DNA from: Pantoea eucalypti
GTDB lineage: Bacteria; Pseudomonadota; Gammaproteobacteria; Enterobacterales; Enterobacteriaceae
Length of the DNA stretch: 64,000 nucleotides
Assembly (NCBI RefSeq): GCF_009646115.1
Contig: NZ_CP045720.1
Span: 310,001-374,000 of the forward strand
Direction: 5' to 3'
Shown: piece after piece, positions 25,082-35,353 of the stretch
How positions within the stretch are numbered: the first letter of the stretch is position 1
Layout of the letters: every line of letters begins with the position of its first letter
Notes under the pieces: generated by a model
Database searches by the model: none
The model's input: only the letters and a program-made list of their open reading frames with translations
What the model was told of the DNA's origin: nothing
Position numbers and translations under genes: made by a program

Positions 25082-26782
25082 ATGGCAAAAGAGAAAAAAC
25101 GTGGCTTTTTTTCCTGGCTGGGATTTGGCAAAGAGGAAGAGAAACAACCTGTAGCGGAGGAGCAGACACACGAGGTCGCAGAACCCGCACAGCAGCAGAC
25201 TGAACAGGAAGCGCCGGCATTAAGCCAGGCTGAAGCGCAAGCGGAAGAGACTGTCGCTATCACCGAAACGGTGGCCGAACAGCAGCGTGAGGCGGACGTC
25301 ACCGCGGCTGCGCCGCACGAATCAGCACCGGCGGTGCTGGATGAGGCTGAGCCGATTGAGGCCGATCCTGAAGCATTACTGGACGTCTCCGCACCTGAAC
25401 ATGACGCGACGCCGGTTATCGATGCCGACGACGTGGTCACGCCGATCGCGGACGACGCATCAGCAGACGCGCCGTTAAGCGAAGAAGAGCTGACCGCGCT
25501 GGCGCTGGGCGACGCTCCGATCATTGAAATCCCGGACGCATCAGCAGACGCGCCATTAAGCGACGAAGAGCTGACTGCGCTGGCACTGGGCGACGCCCCG
25601 ATCGTTGAAACGCCACACAGTGAAGCAGACGCGCCATTAAACGACGAAGGGCTGGCCGCGCTGGCACGGGATGACGCACCCACCGCTGAAATCTCTCACA
25701 GTGAAGCGGAATCACCGCTGACCGAAGAAGAGCTGACCGCGCTGGCACTGGGCGAAGCCGACGTCACTGACGCGGAACCGGCAGACACATTATCCGACAC
25801 CGTCAGCGATCTTCCGCTGGCCGCCGCGCCACTCATCGTGCAGGAGCAGGAACGTCCCAGCAAAGAGGGCTTCTTTGCCCGCCTGAAGCGCAGCCTGGTC
25901 AAAACCCGTCAGAACCTCGGTTCCGGTTTTATCAGTCTGTTCCGTGGCAAAAAGATTGATGATGACCTGTTTGATGAGCTGGAAGAGCAGCTGCTGATTG
26001 CGGATGTCGGTGTGGATACCACGCGCCGCATCATTACCCATCTTACTCAGCAGGCAAACCGCAAGCAGCTGCGTGACGCCGAAGCGCTCTACGGCCTGCT
26101 GAAAGCGGAAATGGCCTCGATTCTGGCAAAAGTGGATGCGCCACTGGAAGTCTCAGGCAAAACGCCGTTTGTCATCCTGATGGTTGGCGTCAATGGCGTG
26201 GGTAAAACTACGACCATCGGTAAGCTGGCGCGCCAGTATCAGGCCGAAGGCAAAACGGTGATGTTAGCGGCTGGTGATACCTTCCGTGCAGCGGCGGTTG
26301 AGCAGCTGCAGGTGTGGGGCCAGCGTAATAACATTCCTGTGATTGCTCAGCACACGGGTGCAGATTCGGCGTCGGTGATCTTCGATGCCATTCAGGCAGC
26401 GAAATCGCGCGGCGTTGACGTGCTGATTGCTGATACGGCCGGTCGTCTGCAGAACAAATCGCACCTGATGGAAGAGCTGAAGAAAATCACCCGCGTGATG
26501 AAAAAACTGGATGATTCAGCGCCACACGAAGTAATGCTGACGCTGGATGCCAGCACCGGACAGAATGCGGTCAGCCAGGCCCGACTGTTTAACGAAGCGG
26601 TTGGCGTGACCGGTATCGCGCTCACCAAGCTGGATGGCACCGCTAAAGGCGGCGTCATCTTCTCGGTGGCCGATCAGTTCGGTATTCCGATTCGCTACAT
26701 CGGCGTCGGTGAAGGCATTGAAGATTTACGGCCGTTTAAGGCGGAAGATTTTATTGAGGCATTGTTTGCCCGAGAGGACTAA
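25082..26782 (+). CDS. ftsY: Signal recognition particle receptor FtsY
   Basis: FtsY is the GTPase receptor for the signal recognition particle at the inner membrane. The 566-residue protein opens with the basic membrane-targeting MAKEKKRGFFSWLGFGK. An acidic A domain of about 240 residues follows, then the N and G domains from about residue 260. GTPase motifs are GVNGVGKTTT (about 367-376), DTAGR (about 450) and TKLDGTAKGG (about 513). The A domain contains tandem copies of a 27-residue unit of the form ASADAPLSEEELTALALGD. The protein is longer than E. coli FtsY (497), and the excess lies in this domain. A GAGGAGTG sequence sets the start. It leads the ftsYEX operon. Confidence 0.97.
   Translation: MAKEKKRGFFSWLGFGKEEEKQPVAEEQTHEVAEPAQQQTEQEAPALSQAEAQAEETVAITETVAEQQREADVTAAAPHESAPAVLDEAEPIEADPEALLDVSAPEHDATPVIDADDVVTPIADDASADAPLSEEELTALALGDAPIIEIPDASADAPLSDEELTALALGDAPIVETPHSEADAPLNDEGLAALARDDAPTAEISHSEAESPLTEEELTALALGEADVTDAEPADTLSDTVSDLPLAAAPLIVQEQERPSKEGFFARLKRSLVKTRQNLGSGFISLFRGKKIDDDLFDELEEQLLIADVGVDTTRRIITHLTQQANRKQLRDAEALYGLLKAEMASILAKVDAPLEVSGKTPFVILMVGVNGVGKTTTIGKLARQYQAEGKTVMLAAGDTFRAAAVEQLQVWGQRNNIPVIAQHTGADSASVIFDAIQAAKSRGVDVLIADTAGRLQNKSHLMEELKKITRVMKKLDDSAPHEVMLTLDASTGQNAVSQARLFNEAVGVTGIALTKLDGTAKGGVIFSVADQFGIPIRYIGVGEGIEDLRPFKAEDFIEALFARED
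25454..25777 (+). repeat. 81-bp tandem repeats within the ftsY acidic domain
   Basis: About four copies of an 81-bp unit occur in frame. The first two share the 20-mer starting GACGCATCAGCAG exactly 81 bp apart (25454 and 25535). Later copies have diverged (HSEADAPLNDEGLAALARDD, HSEAESPLTEEELTALALGE). The unit encodes a conserved PL-x-x-E-x-L-x-A-L-A core. Confidence 0.9.
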
Positions 26783-26787
26783 TTAGG

Positions 26788-27456
26788 ATGATTCGCTTTG
26801 AAGAGGTCAGTAAGGCATATCTCGGCGGACGTCAGGCGCTACAGGGAGTAGATTTCCGTCTGCGTCCTGGCGAAATGGCGTTTCTGACCGGCCACTCCGG
26901 TGCCGGTAAAAGTACCTTGCTGAAGCTGATTTGTGGCATTGAGCGCCCGAGTGCCGGAAAAATCTGGTTCAGCGGCCATGACATTTCCCGCCTGCGCAAC
27001 AGTGAGGTGCCTTTCCTGCGTCGTCAGATTGGCATGATCTTCCAGGATCACCACCTGCTGATGGATCGCTCTGTTTACGACAATGTGGCCATCCCACTGA
27101 TTATTTCCGGTGCCAGCGGCGAAGATATCCGTCGTCGCGTCTCGGCGGCGCTGGATAAAGTCGGCCTGCTCGACAAAGCGAAAAGTTATCCGATTCAGCT
27201 TTCGGGTGGTGAACAGCAGCGTGTGGGCATCGCCCGGGCGGTGGTGAACAAGCCAGCCGTGCTGCTGGCAGATGAACCGACCGGTAACCTTGATGACGCG
27301 CTGTCAGAAGACATTCTGCGCCTGTTCGAAGAGTTTAACCGCGTTGGCGTCACCGTTCTGATGGCAACGCATGACAGCGGCCTGATCGCCCGGCGTAATT
27401 ACCGGATGATGACGCTGAATCAGGGACGTCTGCACGGAGGCCACGATGGTCAATAA
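26788..27456 (+). CDS. ftsE: Cell division ATP-binding protein FtsE
   Basis: FtsE is the ATPase of the FtsEX complex, which controls amidase activation at the division septum through EnvC. The 222-residue ABC protein has Walker [10 protein letters not shown], signature LSGGEQQR, Walker [10 protein letters not shown] and the switch histidine in ATHDSG. It begins 5 bp after ftsY and overlaps ftsX by 11 bp, so the three genes are one transcription unit. Confidence 0.97.
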   Translation: MIRFEEVSKAYLGGRQALQGVDFRLRPGEMAFLTGHSGAGKSTLLKLICGIERPSAGKIWFSGHDISRLRNSEVPFLRRQIGMIFQDHHLLMDRSVYDNVAIPLIISGASGEDIRRRVSAALDKVGLLDKAKSYPIQLSGGEQQRVGIARAVVNKPAVLLADEPTGNLDDALSEDILRLFEEFNRVGVTVLMATHDSGLIARRNYRMMTLNQGRLHGGHDGQ

Positions 27457-28429
27457 ACGCATTAAACGTCCGGCTGCACCGAAAGCGAAGCAGCCATCGA
27501 AGAGTAAAGCGCTGAAGGGCGGCTGGCAGGAGCAGTGGCGCTATGCACTGCGTGGTACGCTCTCAGACATGTGGCGTCAGCCGCTGGCCACGCTGCTGAC
27601 GGTGATGGTTATTGCCATCTCCCTGACGCTGCCCAGCGTCTGCTACATGGTGTGGAAAAACGTTAGCCAGGCGGCCACGCAATGGTATCCGGCGCCGCAG
27701 TTAACCGTTTATCTCTCCAAAACGCTTGATGACACGGCAGCAGAAAACGTCGTGGCGCAGCTCAAGCAGGTCGAAGGCGTGGATAACGTTAACTACCTGA
27801 CACGGGAAGAGGCGCTGAATGAGTTCCGCAACTGGTCAGGCTTTGGCGGCGCAATGGATATGCTGGAGCAGAATCCGCTGCCTGCGGTAGCCATCATTAC
27901 GCCGAAACTCAATTTCCAGAACTCTGACACCATGCAGAGCCTGCGCGATCGGGTCACCAAAGTGCAGGGCGTGGATGAAGTGCGGATGGATGACAGCTGG
28001 TTTGCGCGGCTGGCCGCACTGACCGGACTGGTGGGGCAAATCGCGTCGATGATTGGTGTGCTGATGATCGTGGCGGTGTTCCTGGTGATCGGTAACAGTG
28101 TTCGTCTCAGTATCTTTGCCCGACGCGACACGATTAACGTGCAGAAGCTGATTGGTGCGACTGACGGCTTTATCCTGCGTCCTTTCCTCTACGGCGGGGC
28201 GCTGCTGGGGTTCAGCGGCGCGGTGCTGTCGCTGCTGCTGTCGGAAGTGCTGGTGCTGCGTCTCCAGTCTGTCGTCGCCAGTGTGGCGACCGTATTTGGT
28301 ACCACTTTCTCGCTGGAAGGCTTCTCCTGGGATGAGGCGCTGCTGCTGTTACTGATTGCAGCAATCATCGGCTGGGTGGCTGCGTGGCTGGCAACGGTAC
28401 AACATTTACGTCGATTTACGCCGCAGTAA
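27446..28429 (+). CDS. ftsX: Cell division protein FtsX
   Basis: FtsX is the membrane partner of FtsE. The 327-residue protein has a basic cytoplasmic N-terminus ([14 protein letters not shown]), a first membrane segment ([19 protein letters not shown]), a periplasmic loop that in E. coli contacts EnvC, and three more membrane segments. [23 protein letters not shown] and [18 protein letters not shown] segments closely match E. coli. Its N-terminal tail is shorter than in E. coli (352 residues). Confidence 0.96.
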   Translation: MVNKRIKRPAAPKAKQPSKSKALKGGWQEQWRYALRGTLSDMWRQPLATLLTVMVIAISLTLPSVCYMVWKNVSQAATQWYPAPQLTVYLSKTLDDTAAENVVAQLKQVEGVDNVNYLTREEALNEFRNWSGFGGAMDMLEQNPLPAVAIITPKLNFQNSDTMQSLRDRVTKVQGVDEVRMDDSWFARLAALTGLVGQIASMIGVLMIVAVFLVIGNSVRLSIFARRDTINVQKLIGATDGFILRPFLYGGALLGFSGAVLSLLLSEVLVLRLQSVVASVATVFGTTFSLEGFSWDEALLLLLIAAIIGWVAAWLATVQHLRRFTPQ

Positions 28430-28668
28430 ACGCCTGCAACATTTTTTTGTTATAATGGTCCTCTGCTACCGATGGTGGGTGCAGAGGATTTCTCCCTCTT
28501 CCCTTCCTGTCATCTGTGTGTAAAATATTCACCGCTATAATTGAACTTGTGGATAACTTTAGCACTCTAAGTAGCACAGATTGCTTTCGGATTTCGCGCG
28601 ACGTTGACGTAATGTATCGTCTGCGCAGGGAAATGTGCGGCAATTCCACTAAATTTGTGAGGGTTTGA
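28430..28668 (+). promoter_or_regulatory. rpoH promoter region with sigma-E promoter and DnaA box
   Basis: A TATAAT at 28451-28456 is followed at once by a hairpin (arms TCCTCTGC 28459-28466 and GCAGAGGA 28481-28488). Further down, GAACTT (28543-28548) and TCTAA (28566-28570), 17 bp apart, match the sigma-E consensus and correspond to E. coli rpoH P3. A perfect DnaA box, TTATCCACA on the minus strand (28548-28556), overlaps this promoter, as reported for E. coli. The layout predicts sigma-70, envelope-stress and DnaA control. Confidence 0.75.
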
Positions 28669-29526
28669 ATGACCAAAGAAATGCAAACTTTAGCTATTGC
28701 TCCTCTTGGCAACCTGGAGTCTTACGTCCGGGCTGCGAATACCTGGCCGATGCTCTCGGCTGAAGAGGAAAAAGCGTTGGCTGAACGGCTGCATTACCAG
28801 GGCGATCTGGAAGCAGCAAAGACGCTGATCCTGTCTCACCTACGCTTTGTAGTTCATATCGCTCGTAATTACTCCGGCTACGGTCTGCCACAGGCTGACC
28901 TGGTCCAGGAAGGCAACATCGGTCTGATGAAAGCGGTGCGTCGCTTCAATCCTGAAGTGGGCGTGCGTCTGGTTTCATTTGCCGTGCACTGGATTAAAGC
29001 GGAGATTCACGAATACGTGCTGCGTAACTGGCGTATCGTGAAAGTCGCGACCACCAAAGCACAGCGTAAGCTGTTCTTTAACCTGCGTAAAACCAAGCAG
29101 CGTCTGGGCTGGTTCAATCAGGACGAAGTCGAGATGGTTGCGCGTGAGCTGGGCGTAAGCAGCAAAGATGTGCGTGAAATGGAATCGCGTATGGCCGCGC
29201 AGGACATGACCTTTGATATGTCTGCCGACGATGAGAGCAGCGAAGGCCGTTCGATGGCGCCGGTGCTTTATCTCCAGGATAAAACCTCTGACTTTGCTGA
29301 CGGCATTGAAGAGGATAACTGGGACGCGCATGCCGCTGACAAGCTGAGCTATGCGATGGAAGGTCTGGATGAGCGCAGTCAGCACATCATTCGCGCCCGC
29401 TGGCTGGATGAAGACAACAAAACCACGCTACAGGAGCTGGCCGATCAATACGGCGTATCAGCGGAACGTGTCCGGCAGCTGGAAAAGAACGCCATGAAGA
29501 AACTGCGTATGGCGATCGAAGCGTAA
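28669..29526 (+). CDS. rpoH: RNA polymerase sigma-32 factor (heat shock)
   Basis: RpoH directs RNA polymerase to heat-shock promoters. The 285-residue protein carries region 2 ([18 protein letters not shown] and [21 protein letters not shown], each under 22 residues), the RpoH box QRKLFFNLR at 132-140 that governs chaperone/FtsH control, and region 4 with [19 protein letters not shown]. Length and sequence are close to E. coli (284). The 5' end of its mRNA in E. coli forms a thermosensor that includes the start codon; I did not fold this one. Confidence 0.98.
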   Translation: MTKEMQTLAIAPLGNLESYVRAANTWPMLSAEEEKALAERLHYQGDLEAAKTLILSHLRFVVHIARNYSGYGLPQADLVQEGNIGLMKAVRRFNPEVGVRLVSFAVHWIKAEIHEYVLRNWRIVKVATTKAQRKLFFNLRKTKQRLGWFNQDEVEMVARELGVSSKDVREMESRMAAQDMTFDMSADDESSEGRSMAPVLYLQDKTSDFADGIEEDNWDAHAADKLSYAMEGLDERSQHIIRARWLDEDNKTTLQELADQYGVSAERVRQLEKNAMKKLRMAIEA

Positions 29527-29545
29527 CGCACTTCGACACCTCAAG

Positions 29546-29576
29546 GGGCGACAGATGATGTCGCCCTTTTTGTTTT
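29546..29576 (+). terminator. Intrinsic terminator of rpoH
   Basis: Arms GGGCGACA and TGTCGCCC with a 5-base loop are followed by TTTTTGTTTT. Confidence 0.9.
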
Positions 29577-29586
29577 CTGCGTCAGG

Positions 29587-29982
29587 CTACTCTACCGCCA
29601 GTATCCACCCATCACTCTGAGCCCTGAAACCACACGCCTGCATAAATGCCGCCCGCACCTGCTGATCGTCACTGCCATCATCGGCAATCCACCAGTCTGA
29701 TATCGACCCGTTCTGCCTGATCGTCTCCTCAAGCAAATATTGTCCCACACCGCGTCGCCGGGTGACATCGCGCACCGTCAGCCGGTGGACCTTGCCATGC
29801 ATCCCTGAGATTTCCAGCTGCAGACCCGCCAGCAGCCGATCGTTAAAGCGTGCGGCATAAAGACGATGACGCTCATCCAGGTGCTGCTCCAGTTTTTCAA
29901 TCTCCAGATCCGGCCAGACTTTGCCCAGATCGATGCGGTCCTGCGCGGTCAGCGTGGTTAAACGCTGAATAGTGAGCTTCAT
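29587..29982 (-). CDS. panM: Aspartate decarboxylase maturation factor PanM (PanZ)
   Basis: PanM is a GNAT-fold protein that binds the aspartate decarboxylase proenzyme PanD, triggers its cleavage and senses CoA, so it controls pantothenate synthesis. The 131-residue protein has the acetyl-CoA-binding segment VRDVTRRRGVGQYLLEE and a WWIADDGSDD loop, like E. coli PanM (127). I chose MKLTIQRL at 29982; the frame is open for 28 more codons upstream without homology. In E. coli livJ lies between rpoH and panM; here it does not. Confidence 0.92.
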   Translation of the reverse strand: MKLTIQRLTTLTAQDRIDLGKVWPDLEIEKLEQHLDERHRLYAARFNDRLLAGLQLEISGMHGKVHRLTVRDVTRRRGVGQYLLEETIRQNGSISDWWIADDGSDDQQVRAAFMQACGFRAQSDGWILAVE

Positions 29983-30377
29983 AACAAAAACCTCTGTAAT
30001 AGGGGAAAGTGCAGCGAAAGTATACAACCAGAGTGCCACCACATTTTCATCAATAAAACAGGTCAAAAGATGGCCTGGATGCCAGGATGATAGTTGTAAA
30101 CAGGGAAATCAGACGATCAATCCAGCACAACGCGCTGGCAAAATGGTGAAAAACCGGCCATTGCCTCCAGTGTATTATGCTGTTTCACTCAGTCAATTCT
30201 GAATATGTCAGTTGATTTAAAGAAGAAAATTCCTGTTTAATAACCTGAAAAATAAAGCCTTATTATCAAAAAATACCGGAAAAGTGCGCTAAGCCATTCA
30301 TAAACATCATTTTTCGGCTTTATCCGGTAGCAACAGCAAACCACAACTCACAGTCACAACAAGATGGGGAAGTCCGC
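29983..30377. other. Divergent control region panM / livK
   Basis: This 395-bp AT-rich region must hold the promoters of panM and of the liv operon. From about 30230 to 30290 it is particularly A/T-rich, as expected for Lrp-type control of liv genes, but I cannot name a definite Lrp site. No leader peptide or small RNA is evident. Confidence 0.4.
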
Positions 30378-31505
30378 ATGAAAATGAGTAAAGGCCGCGC
30401 ATTACTGGCGGGTTGCGTTGCGCTGGCAATGAGCCACGCCGCCCTGGCTGCCGACATTAAAATCGCTATCGTTGGTGCCGTAACTGGCCCGGTCGCGCAG
30501 TACGGTGATATGCAGTTCACTGGTGCCGCGCAGGCGATTAAGGACATTAACGCCAAAGGCGGCATAAACGGCAACAAGCTGGTCGGCGTAGAGTATGACG
30601 ATGCCTGCGATCCGAAACAGGCCGTGGCGGTGGCAAACAAGGTTGTTAACGACGGCATTAAATACGTTATCGGCCATCTTTGCTCCTCTTCTACCCAGCC
30701 TGCGTCCGACATCTATAACGATGAAGGTGTGCTGATGATTACCCCGGCAGCCACGGCACCGGAGCTGACGGCACGCGGTTACGAAACCATTATGCGTACA
30801 ACCGGCCTGGACTCCGATCAGGGCCCGACTGCCGCGAACTATATTCTTGATCAGATCAAGCCTAAGCGTATCGCCGTGGTGCATGACAAGCAGCAGTATG
30901 GTCAGGGTCTGGCGGAATCAGTACAGAAAACGCTGAAAGCGAAAGGCGGCAACGTGGTGCTGTTTGAAGGCATCACTGCAGGCGATAAAGATTTCTCTAC
31001 GCTGATTACGCGCCTGAAGAAAGAGAACGTCGACTTCGTTTATTACGGTGGCTACTACCCGGAAATGGGTCAGATTCTGCGTCAGGCGAAAGCGGCTGGC
31101 CTGAAAGCGGGCTTTATGGGACCGGAAGGCGTGGGTAACGCTTCACTCTCCAATATCGCGGGTGATGCATCAGAAGGTATCTATGTGACGCTGCCGAAGC
31201 GCTACGACCAGTTGCCGGAGAACAAGGCGATTGTTGAGGCCATCAAAACCAACAGCGCACAGAATCGCAAGGATCCGACCGGCCCGTTCGTCTGGACCAC
31301 TTATGCGGCAATCCAGTCGCTGGTAGCGGGTATCGAACGCAGTAAGAGCGACGAGCCAGACGCGATCGCGAAAAACCTGAAAACCGGTGAGCCGGTACCA
31401 ACAGTGATGGGCAACCTGAGCTGGGATCAGAAAGGCGATCTGAAAGGCTTCGAGTTCGGCGTATTCAAATGGCACAAAGACGGTTCGTCTACCGCAGTTA
31501 AGTAA
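30378..31505 (+). CDS. livK: Branched-chain amino acid periplasmic binding protein (LivJ/LivK)
   Basis: This is the periplasmic receptor for leucine, isoleucine and valine. The 375-residue precursor has a signal peptide that ends ASHAALA-like (MSHAALA) before ADIKIAIVG. The mature protein shows [17 protein letters not shown] and [15 protein letters not shown], which include the disulfide cysteines. It mixes features of E. coli LivJ ([15 protein letters not shown]) and LivK ([30 protein letters not shown]). It is the only binding protein in this cluster, whereas E. coli has both livJ and livK nearby, so the symbol follows its position next to livH. The start has GGGGAAG upstream. Confidence 0.9.
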   Translation: MKMSKGRALLAGCVALAMSHAALAADIKIAIVGAVTGPVAQYGDMQFTGAAQAIKDINAKGGINGNKLVGVEYDDACDPKQAVAVANKVVNDGIKYVIGHLCSSSTQPASDIYNDEGVLMITPAATAPELTARGYETIMRTTGLDSDQGPTAANYILDQIKPKRIAVVHDKQQYGQGLAESVQKTLKAKGGNVVLFEGITAGDKDFSTLITRLKKENVDFVYYGGYYPEMGQILRQAKAAGLKAGFMGPEGVGNASLSNIAGDASEGIYVTLPKRYDQLPENKAIVEAIKTNSAQNRKDPTGPFVWTTYAAIQSLVAGIERSKSDEPDAIAKNLKTGEPVPTVMGNLSWDQKGDLKGFEFGVFKWHKDGSSTAVK

Positions 31506-31523
31506 TCGTTCCATCGACAGACC

Positions 31524-31552
31524 AATCCTCTGCCGCGTCGGCAGAGGATTTT
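31524..31552 (+). terminator. Attenuating hairpin between livK and livH
   Basis: Perfect 12-bp arms AATCCTCTGCCG and CGGCAGAGGATT with a 3-base loop run into TTTT. It should stop part of the transcripts, giving more binding protein than membrane components. Confidence 0.7.
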
Positions 31553-31576
31553 CCCGTTCTCATGCAGGTCTTCACT

Positions 31577-32503
31577 ATGTCCGAGCAGTTTCTTTATTTC
31601 ATTCAGCAGATGCTTAACGGGGTCACTCTCGGCAGCACCTACGCGCTGATCGCCATTGGTTACACCATGGTTTACGGCATTATCGGCATGATCAACTTCG
31701 CCCACGGCGAAGTCTATATGATCGGCAGCTATGTCTCTTTTATCGTGATTGCCGCCCTGATGATGATGGGTATCGACACGGGCTGGCTGATGATTGCCGC
31801 TGGCTTCGTGATGGCGATACTGATCTCCAGCGCCTACGGCTGGAGCATAGAGCGCGTCGCCTATAAGCCGGTGCGATCGTCGAAGCGTCTGATCGCACTG
31901 ATCTCCGCCATCGGCATGTCGATCTTTCTGCAAAACTACGTCAGCCTGACGCAGGGTTCACGCGACCTGGCGCTGCCGAGCCTGATCACCGGACAGTGGA
32001 CGGTAGGCGAGAGCAACGGTTTTGCCGCCACAATTTCTACCATGCAGGTTGTGATCTGGGTGGTGACGTTCCTGGCGATGCTGGCGCTGACCACCTTTAT
32101 CCGTTATTCCCGCATGGGCCGCGCCTGTCGCGCCTGCGCTGAAGACCTGAAAATGGCCAGCCTGCTGGGAATTAACACCGACCGCGTCATCTCGCTGACC
32201 TTTGTGATTGGTGCTGCCATGGCGGCGGTAGCGGGCGTGCTGCTGGGCCAGTTCTACGGCTCCATCAACCCCTTCATCGGCTTTATGGCGGGCATGAAAG
32301 CCTTTACCGCTGCCGTGCTGGGCGGCATTGGCAGTATTCCGGGCGCGATGATTGGCGGCCTGGTTCTGGGCATTGCTGAAGCACTGACCTCCGCATATCT
32401 CAGCACGGAATACAAAGATGTGGTGTCGTTTGCTCTGCTGATCGTGGTGTTGCTGGTAATGCCGACCGGGATTCTGGGTCGCCCGGAGGTTGAGAAAGTA
32501 TGA
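31577..32503 (+). CDS. livH: Branched-chain amino acid ABC transporter permease LivH
   Basis: LivH is one of the two permeases of the LIV transporter. The 308-residue protein has the same length as in E. coli and nearly identical core segments ([57 protein letters not shown]). The start MSEQFLYF at 31577 is five codons inside the longest frame and agrees with E. coli. Its end overlaps livM by 4 bp (ATGA). Confidence 0.97.
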   Translation: MSEQFLYFIQQMLNGVTLGSTYALIAIGYTMVYGIIGMINFAHGEVYMIGSYVSFIVIAALMMMGIDTGWLMIAAGFVMAILISSAYGWSIERVAYKPVRSSKRLIALISAIGMSIFLQNYVSLTQGSRDLALPSLITGQWTVGESNGFAATISTMQVVIWVVTFLAMLALTTFIRYSRMGRACRACAEDLKMASLLGINTDRVISLTFVIGAAMAAVAGVLLGQFYGSINPFIGFMAGMKAFTAAVLGGIGSIPGAMIGGLVLGIAEALTSAYLSTEYKDVVSFALLIVVLLVMPTGILGRPEVEKV

Positions 32504-33771
32504 AATCTTCCTTTATCAACGCGCTGCTCTCTTCTGTCATGCTGCTGGTGCTGGCCAGCTTCTTTATGGGCATGCGTCTCGGCCTCGACGGCACCCGACT
32601 GGTGGTGCAGAGCGCGGGTGACGTGCGCTGGAACTGGATTTTCGTCGGCTGTGCCGTGGTCTTTCTGTTTCAGCTGCTGCGTCCGTTCTGGCAGCGCGGT
32701 CTGAAAAAGATTTCCGGTCCGGCGCTGGTGCTGCCTGGCATCGACGGCTCAACGCCGAAGCAGAAGCTGTTTATGCTGGCGCTGATCCTGGTCGCTGTGG
32801 CCTGGCCCTTTTTCGTGTCGCGCGGCACGGTAGACATCGCCACGCTGACGCTGATCTACGTGATGCTCGGTCTGGGCCTGAATGTGGTGGTCGGCCTGTC
32901 GGGGCTGCTGGTGCTCGGCTATGGTGGCTTCTATGCCATTGGCGCTTACACCTTTGCTCTTCTGAACCACTATTTTGGTCTCGGCTTCTGGGAGTGTCTG
33001 CCGCTGGCGGGCATTGTCTCGGCGCTGTTCGGGCTGCTGCTCGGCTTTCCGGTGCTGCGCCTGCGCGGAGACTATCTGGCGATCGTCACGCTGGGCTTCG
33101 GCGAGATTGTGCGTATTTTGCTGCTGAATAACACGGCGATTACCGGCGGTCCCAACGGCATTGCGCAGATCCCCAAACCGTCACTGTTCGGCCTTGAGTT
33201 TGGCCGCAAAGTCTCTGAAGGGGGCTGGAACACCTTCCACGATTTCTTTGGCCTGAAATACGATCCCAGCGACCGCGTGATTTATCTCTACCTGGTGGCG
33301 CTGCTGCTGGTGGTGCTGACGCTGTTCGTGATCAACCGGCTGCTGCGGATGCCGCTGGGCCGTGCCTGGGAAGCATTGCGTGAGGATGAGATTGCCTGCC
33401 GTTCACTGGGCCTGAGCCCGACCCGCATCAAGCTGACCGCCTTTACCATCAGTGCCGCGTTTGCTGGTTTCGCGGGCACGCTGTTTGCTGCGCGCCAGGG
33501 CTTTGTCAGCCCGGAGTCCTTTACCTTTGTCGAATCGGCTTTTGTGCTGGCGATTGTGGTTTTGGGCGGAATGGGTTCGCAGTTTGCAGTGATTCTGGCG
33601 GCCATTCTGCTGGTGGTGTCGCGCGAGCTGATGCGTGATCTGAATGAATACAGCATGCTGGTGCTGGGTGGCCTGATGGTGCTGATGATGATCTGGCGTC
33701 CGCAGGGATTATTGCCGATGAAGCGTCCGCATCTGAAGCTCAGAACCGGTAAAAAAGGAGAGCAGGCATGA
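32500..33771 (+). CDS. livM: Branched-chain amino acid ABC transporter permease LivM
   Basis: LivM is the second LIV permease. The 423-residue protein has an N-terminal extension with about three hydrophobic segments, then the permease core with [20 protein letters not shown] and [19 protein letters not shown]. Its length is close to E. coli LivM (425). It overlaps livH and livG by 4 bp each (ATGA), which indicates coupled translation. Confidence 0.96.
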   Translation: MKSSFINALLSSVMLLVLASFFMGMRLGLDGTRLVVQSAGDVRWNWIFVGCAVVFLFQLLRPFWQRGLKKISGPALVLPGIDGSTPKQKLFMLALILVAVAWPFFVSRGTVDIATLTLIYVMLGLGLNVVVGLSGLLVLGYGGFYAIGAYTFALLNHYFGLGFWECLPLAGIVSALFGLLLGFPVLRLRGDYLAIVTLGFGEIVRILLLNNTAITGGPNGIAQIPKPSLFGLEFGRKVSEGGWNTFHDFFGLKYDPSDRVIYLYLVALLLVVLTLFVINRLLRMPLGRAWEALREDEIACRSLGLSPTRIKLTAFTISAAFAGFAGTLFAARQGFVSPESFTFVESAFVLAIVVLGGMGSQFAVILAAILLVVSRELMRDLNEYSMLVLGGLMVLMMIWRPQGLLPMKRPHLKLRTGKKGEQA

Positions 33772-34535
33772 TCCAGCCTTTATTAGCCGTTGAAGGCCTG
33801 ATGATGCGCTTCGGCGGTTTGTTAGCCGTGAACAATGTGGCGCTGGAGCTGCGTCCGCAGGAGATCGTTTCGCTGATTGGCCCTAACGGTGCCGGTAAAA
33901 CCACCGTGTTTAACTGCCTGACCGGTTTTTATAAGCCCACTGGCGGCACGATTAAACTGCGTGAACAGCATCTGGAAGGATTGACGGGTCAGAAGATTGC
34001 GCAGATGGGCATTGTGCGTACTTTCCAGCATGTGCGTCTGTTCCGTGAGATGACGGTAATTGAAAACCTGCTGGTCGCTCAGCATCAGCATCTGAAAAGC
34101 GGCGTGTTTTCCGGCCTGCTGAAAACACCTGCGTTTCGCCGTAGTGAGAGCGAGGCGCTGGATCGCGCGGCGACCTGGCTGGAGCGGGTCGGTCTGCTGG
34201 AGCTGGCTAACCGTCAGGCGGGCAATCTGGCCTATGGTCAGCAGCGTCGGCTGGAGATTGCACGCTGCATGGTGACGCGCCCGGAGATCCTGATGCTGGA
34301 TGAACCGGCAGCAGGCCTTAACCCTAAAGAGACCCACGAGCTGGATGCGCTGATTGCGGAGCTGCGTGGCGAACATAAGGTATCAGTGCTGCTGATTGAA
34401 CATGATATGAAGCTGGTGATGGGCATTTCTGACCGTATTTATGTGGTTAATCAGGGAACGCCGCTGGCTAACGGAACGCCGGAAGAGATTCGTAATAATC
34501 CGGATGTCATCCGTGCCTATTTAGGAGAGGCCTGA
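33768..34535 (+). CDS. livG: Branched-chain amino acid ABC transporter ATPase LivG
   Basis: LivG is one of two ATPases that drive the LIV transporter. The 255-residue protein has Walker [10 protein letters not shown], the Q-loop region [10 protein letters not shown], signature [13 protein letters not shown] (an unusual LSGGQ variant typical of LivG), Walker [14 protein letters not shown] and LLIEHDM. It overlaps livM by 4 bp and ends 1 bp before livF. Confidence 0.97.
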   Translation: MIQPLLAVEGLMMRFGGLLAVNNVALELRPQEIVSLIGPNGAGKTTVFNCLTGFYKPTGGTIKLREQHLEGLTGQKIAQMGIVRTFQHVRLFREMTVIENLLVAQHQHLKSGVFSGLLKTPAFRRSESEALDRAATWLERVGLLELANRQAGNLAYGQQRRLEIARCMVTRPEILMLDEPAAGLNPKETHELDALIAELRGEHKVSVLLIEHDMKLVMGISDRIYVVNQGTPLANGTPEEIRNNPDVIRAYLGEA

Positions 34536-34536
34536 G

Positions 34537-35250
34537 ATGGCAAATGCGATGTTAACCATTGAGAACGTCAGCGCCCACTACGGCAAAATTCAGGCGCTGC
34601 ACAATGTCAGCCTCTATATCAATCAGGGTGAAATCGTTACCCTGATTGGCGCTAACGGCGCCGGAAAAACCACGCTGCTGGGTACGCTGTGCGGTGAGCC
34701 ACGCGCCACGCAGGGCACCATTACCTTTGATGGCAAAGCCATCACCGACTGGCAAACGGCGCGCATTATGCGTGAAGCGATTGCCATCGTGCCGGAAGGC
34801 CGGCGGGTGTTTTCACGCATGACGGTGGAAGAGAACCTGGCGATGGGCGGTTTTTTTGCCAGCCGTCCGGATTATCTGACGCGGATCAAACGCGTTTATG
34901 AACTCTTCCCGCGTCTGGAAGAGCGTAAAATCCAGCGCGCTGGCACCATGTCAGGCGGCGAACAGCAGATGCTGGCAATTGGCCGTGCACTGATGAGCCA
35001 GCCGCGACTGCTGCTGCTGGATGAGCCGTCACTGGGGCTGGCACCGATCATTATTCAGCAGATCTTCGACACTATTGAGCAACTGCGTAGCGAGGGGATG
35101 ACGATCTTCCTGGTGGAGCAGAATGCGAACCAGGCGCTGAAGCTGGCGGACAGGGGCTATGTGCTGGAGAACGGGCATGTGGTGCTCGAAGACACAGGTG
35201 CAGCGCTACTCTCCAACGAAGCCGTCCGCAGCGCTTACCTCGGCGCTTAA
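34537..35250 (+). CDS. livF: Branched-chain amino acid ABC transporter ATPase LivF
   Basis: LivF is the second ATPase of the LIV system. The 237-residue protein has Walker A GANGAGKTT, signature MSGGEQQMLAIGR, Walker B LLLLDEPSLGLAP and the switch region FLVEQNANQAL. It is the last liv gene; no clear intrinsic terminator follows, and the downstream space carries dispersed repeats. Confidence 0.97.
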   Translation: MANAMLTIENVSAHYGKIQALHNVSLYINQGEIVTLIGANGAGKTTLLGTLCGEPRATQGTITFDGKAITDWQTARIMREAIAIVPEGRRVFSRMTVEENLAMGGFFASRPDYLTRIKRVYELFPRLEERKIQRAGTMSGGEQQMLAIGRALMSQPRLLLLDEPSLGLAPIIIQQIFDTIEQLRSEGMTIFLVEQNANQALKLADRGYVLENGHVVLEDTGAALLSNEAVRSAYLGA

Positions 35251-35292
35251 GGTTTAGAGGCCTGGCTTACTTGCCATTTCGACACCGGGCAG

Positions 35293-35353
35293 TGCTCGCA
35301 TTCCTCACGTACTTCAGTACGCTCCGGATGCTGTGCGCTGGCCGGTGCCGAAC
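35293..35353 (+). repeat. Family B dispersed intergenic element, copy 2
   Basis: ATTCCTCACGTACTTCAGTAC is followed by CTCCGGAT, GCGCTGGCCGG and ACTGCCTGC (segments listed separately, each within 21 bases). An internal hairpin has arms CGTACT and AGTACG. Order and spacing of these blocks match the element near 19190-19251. Confidence 0.45.
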
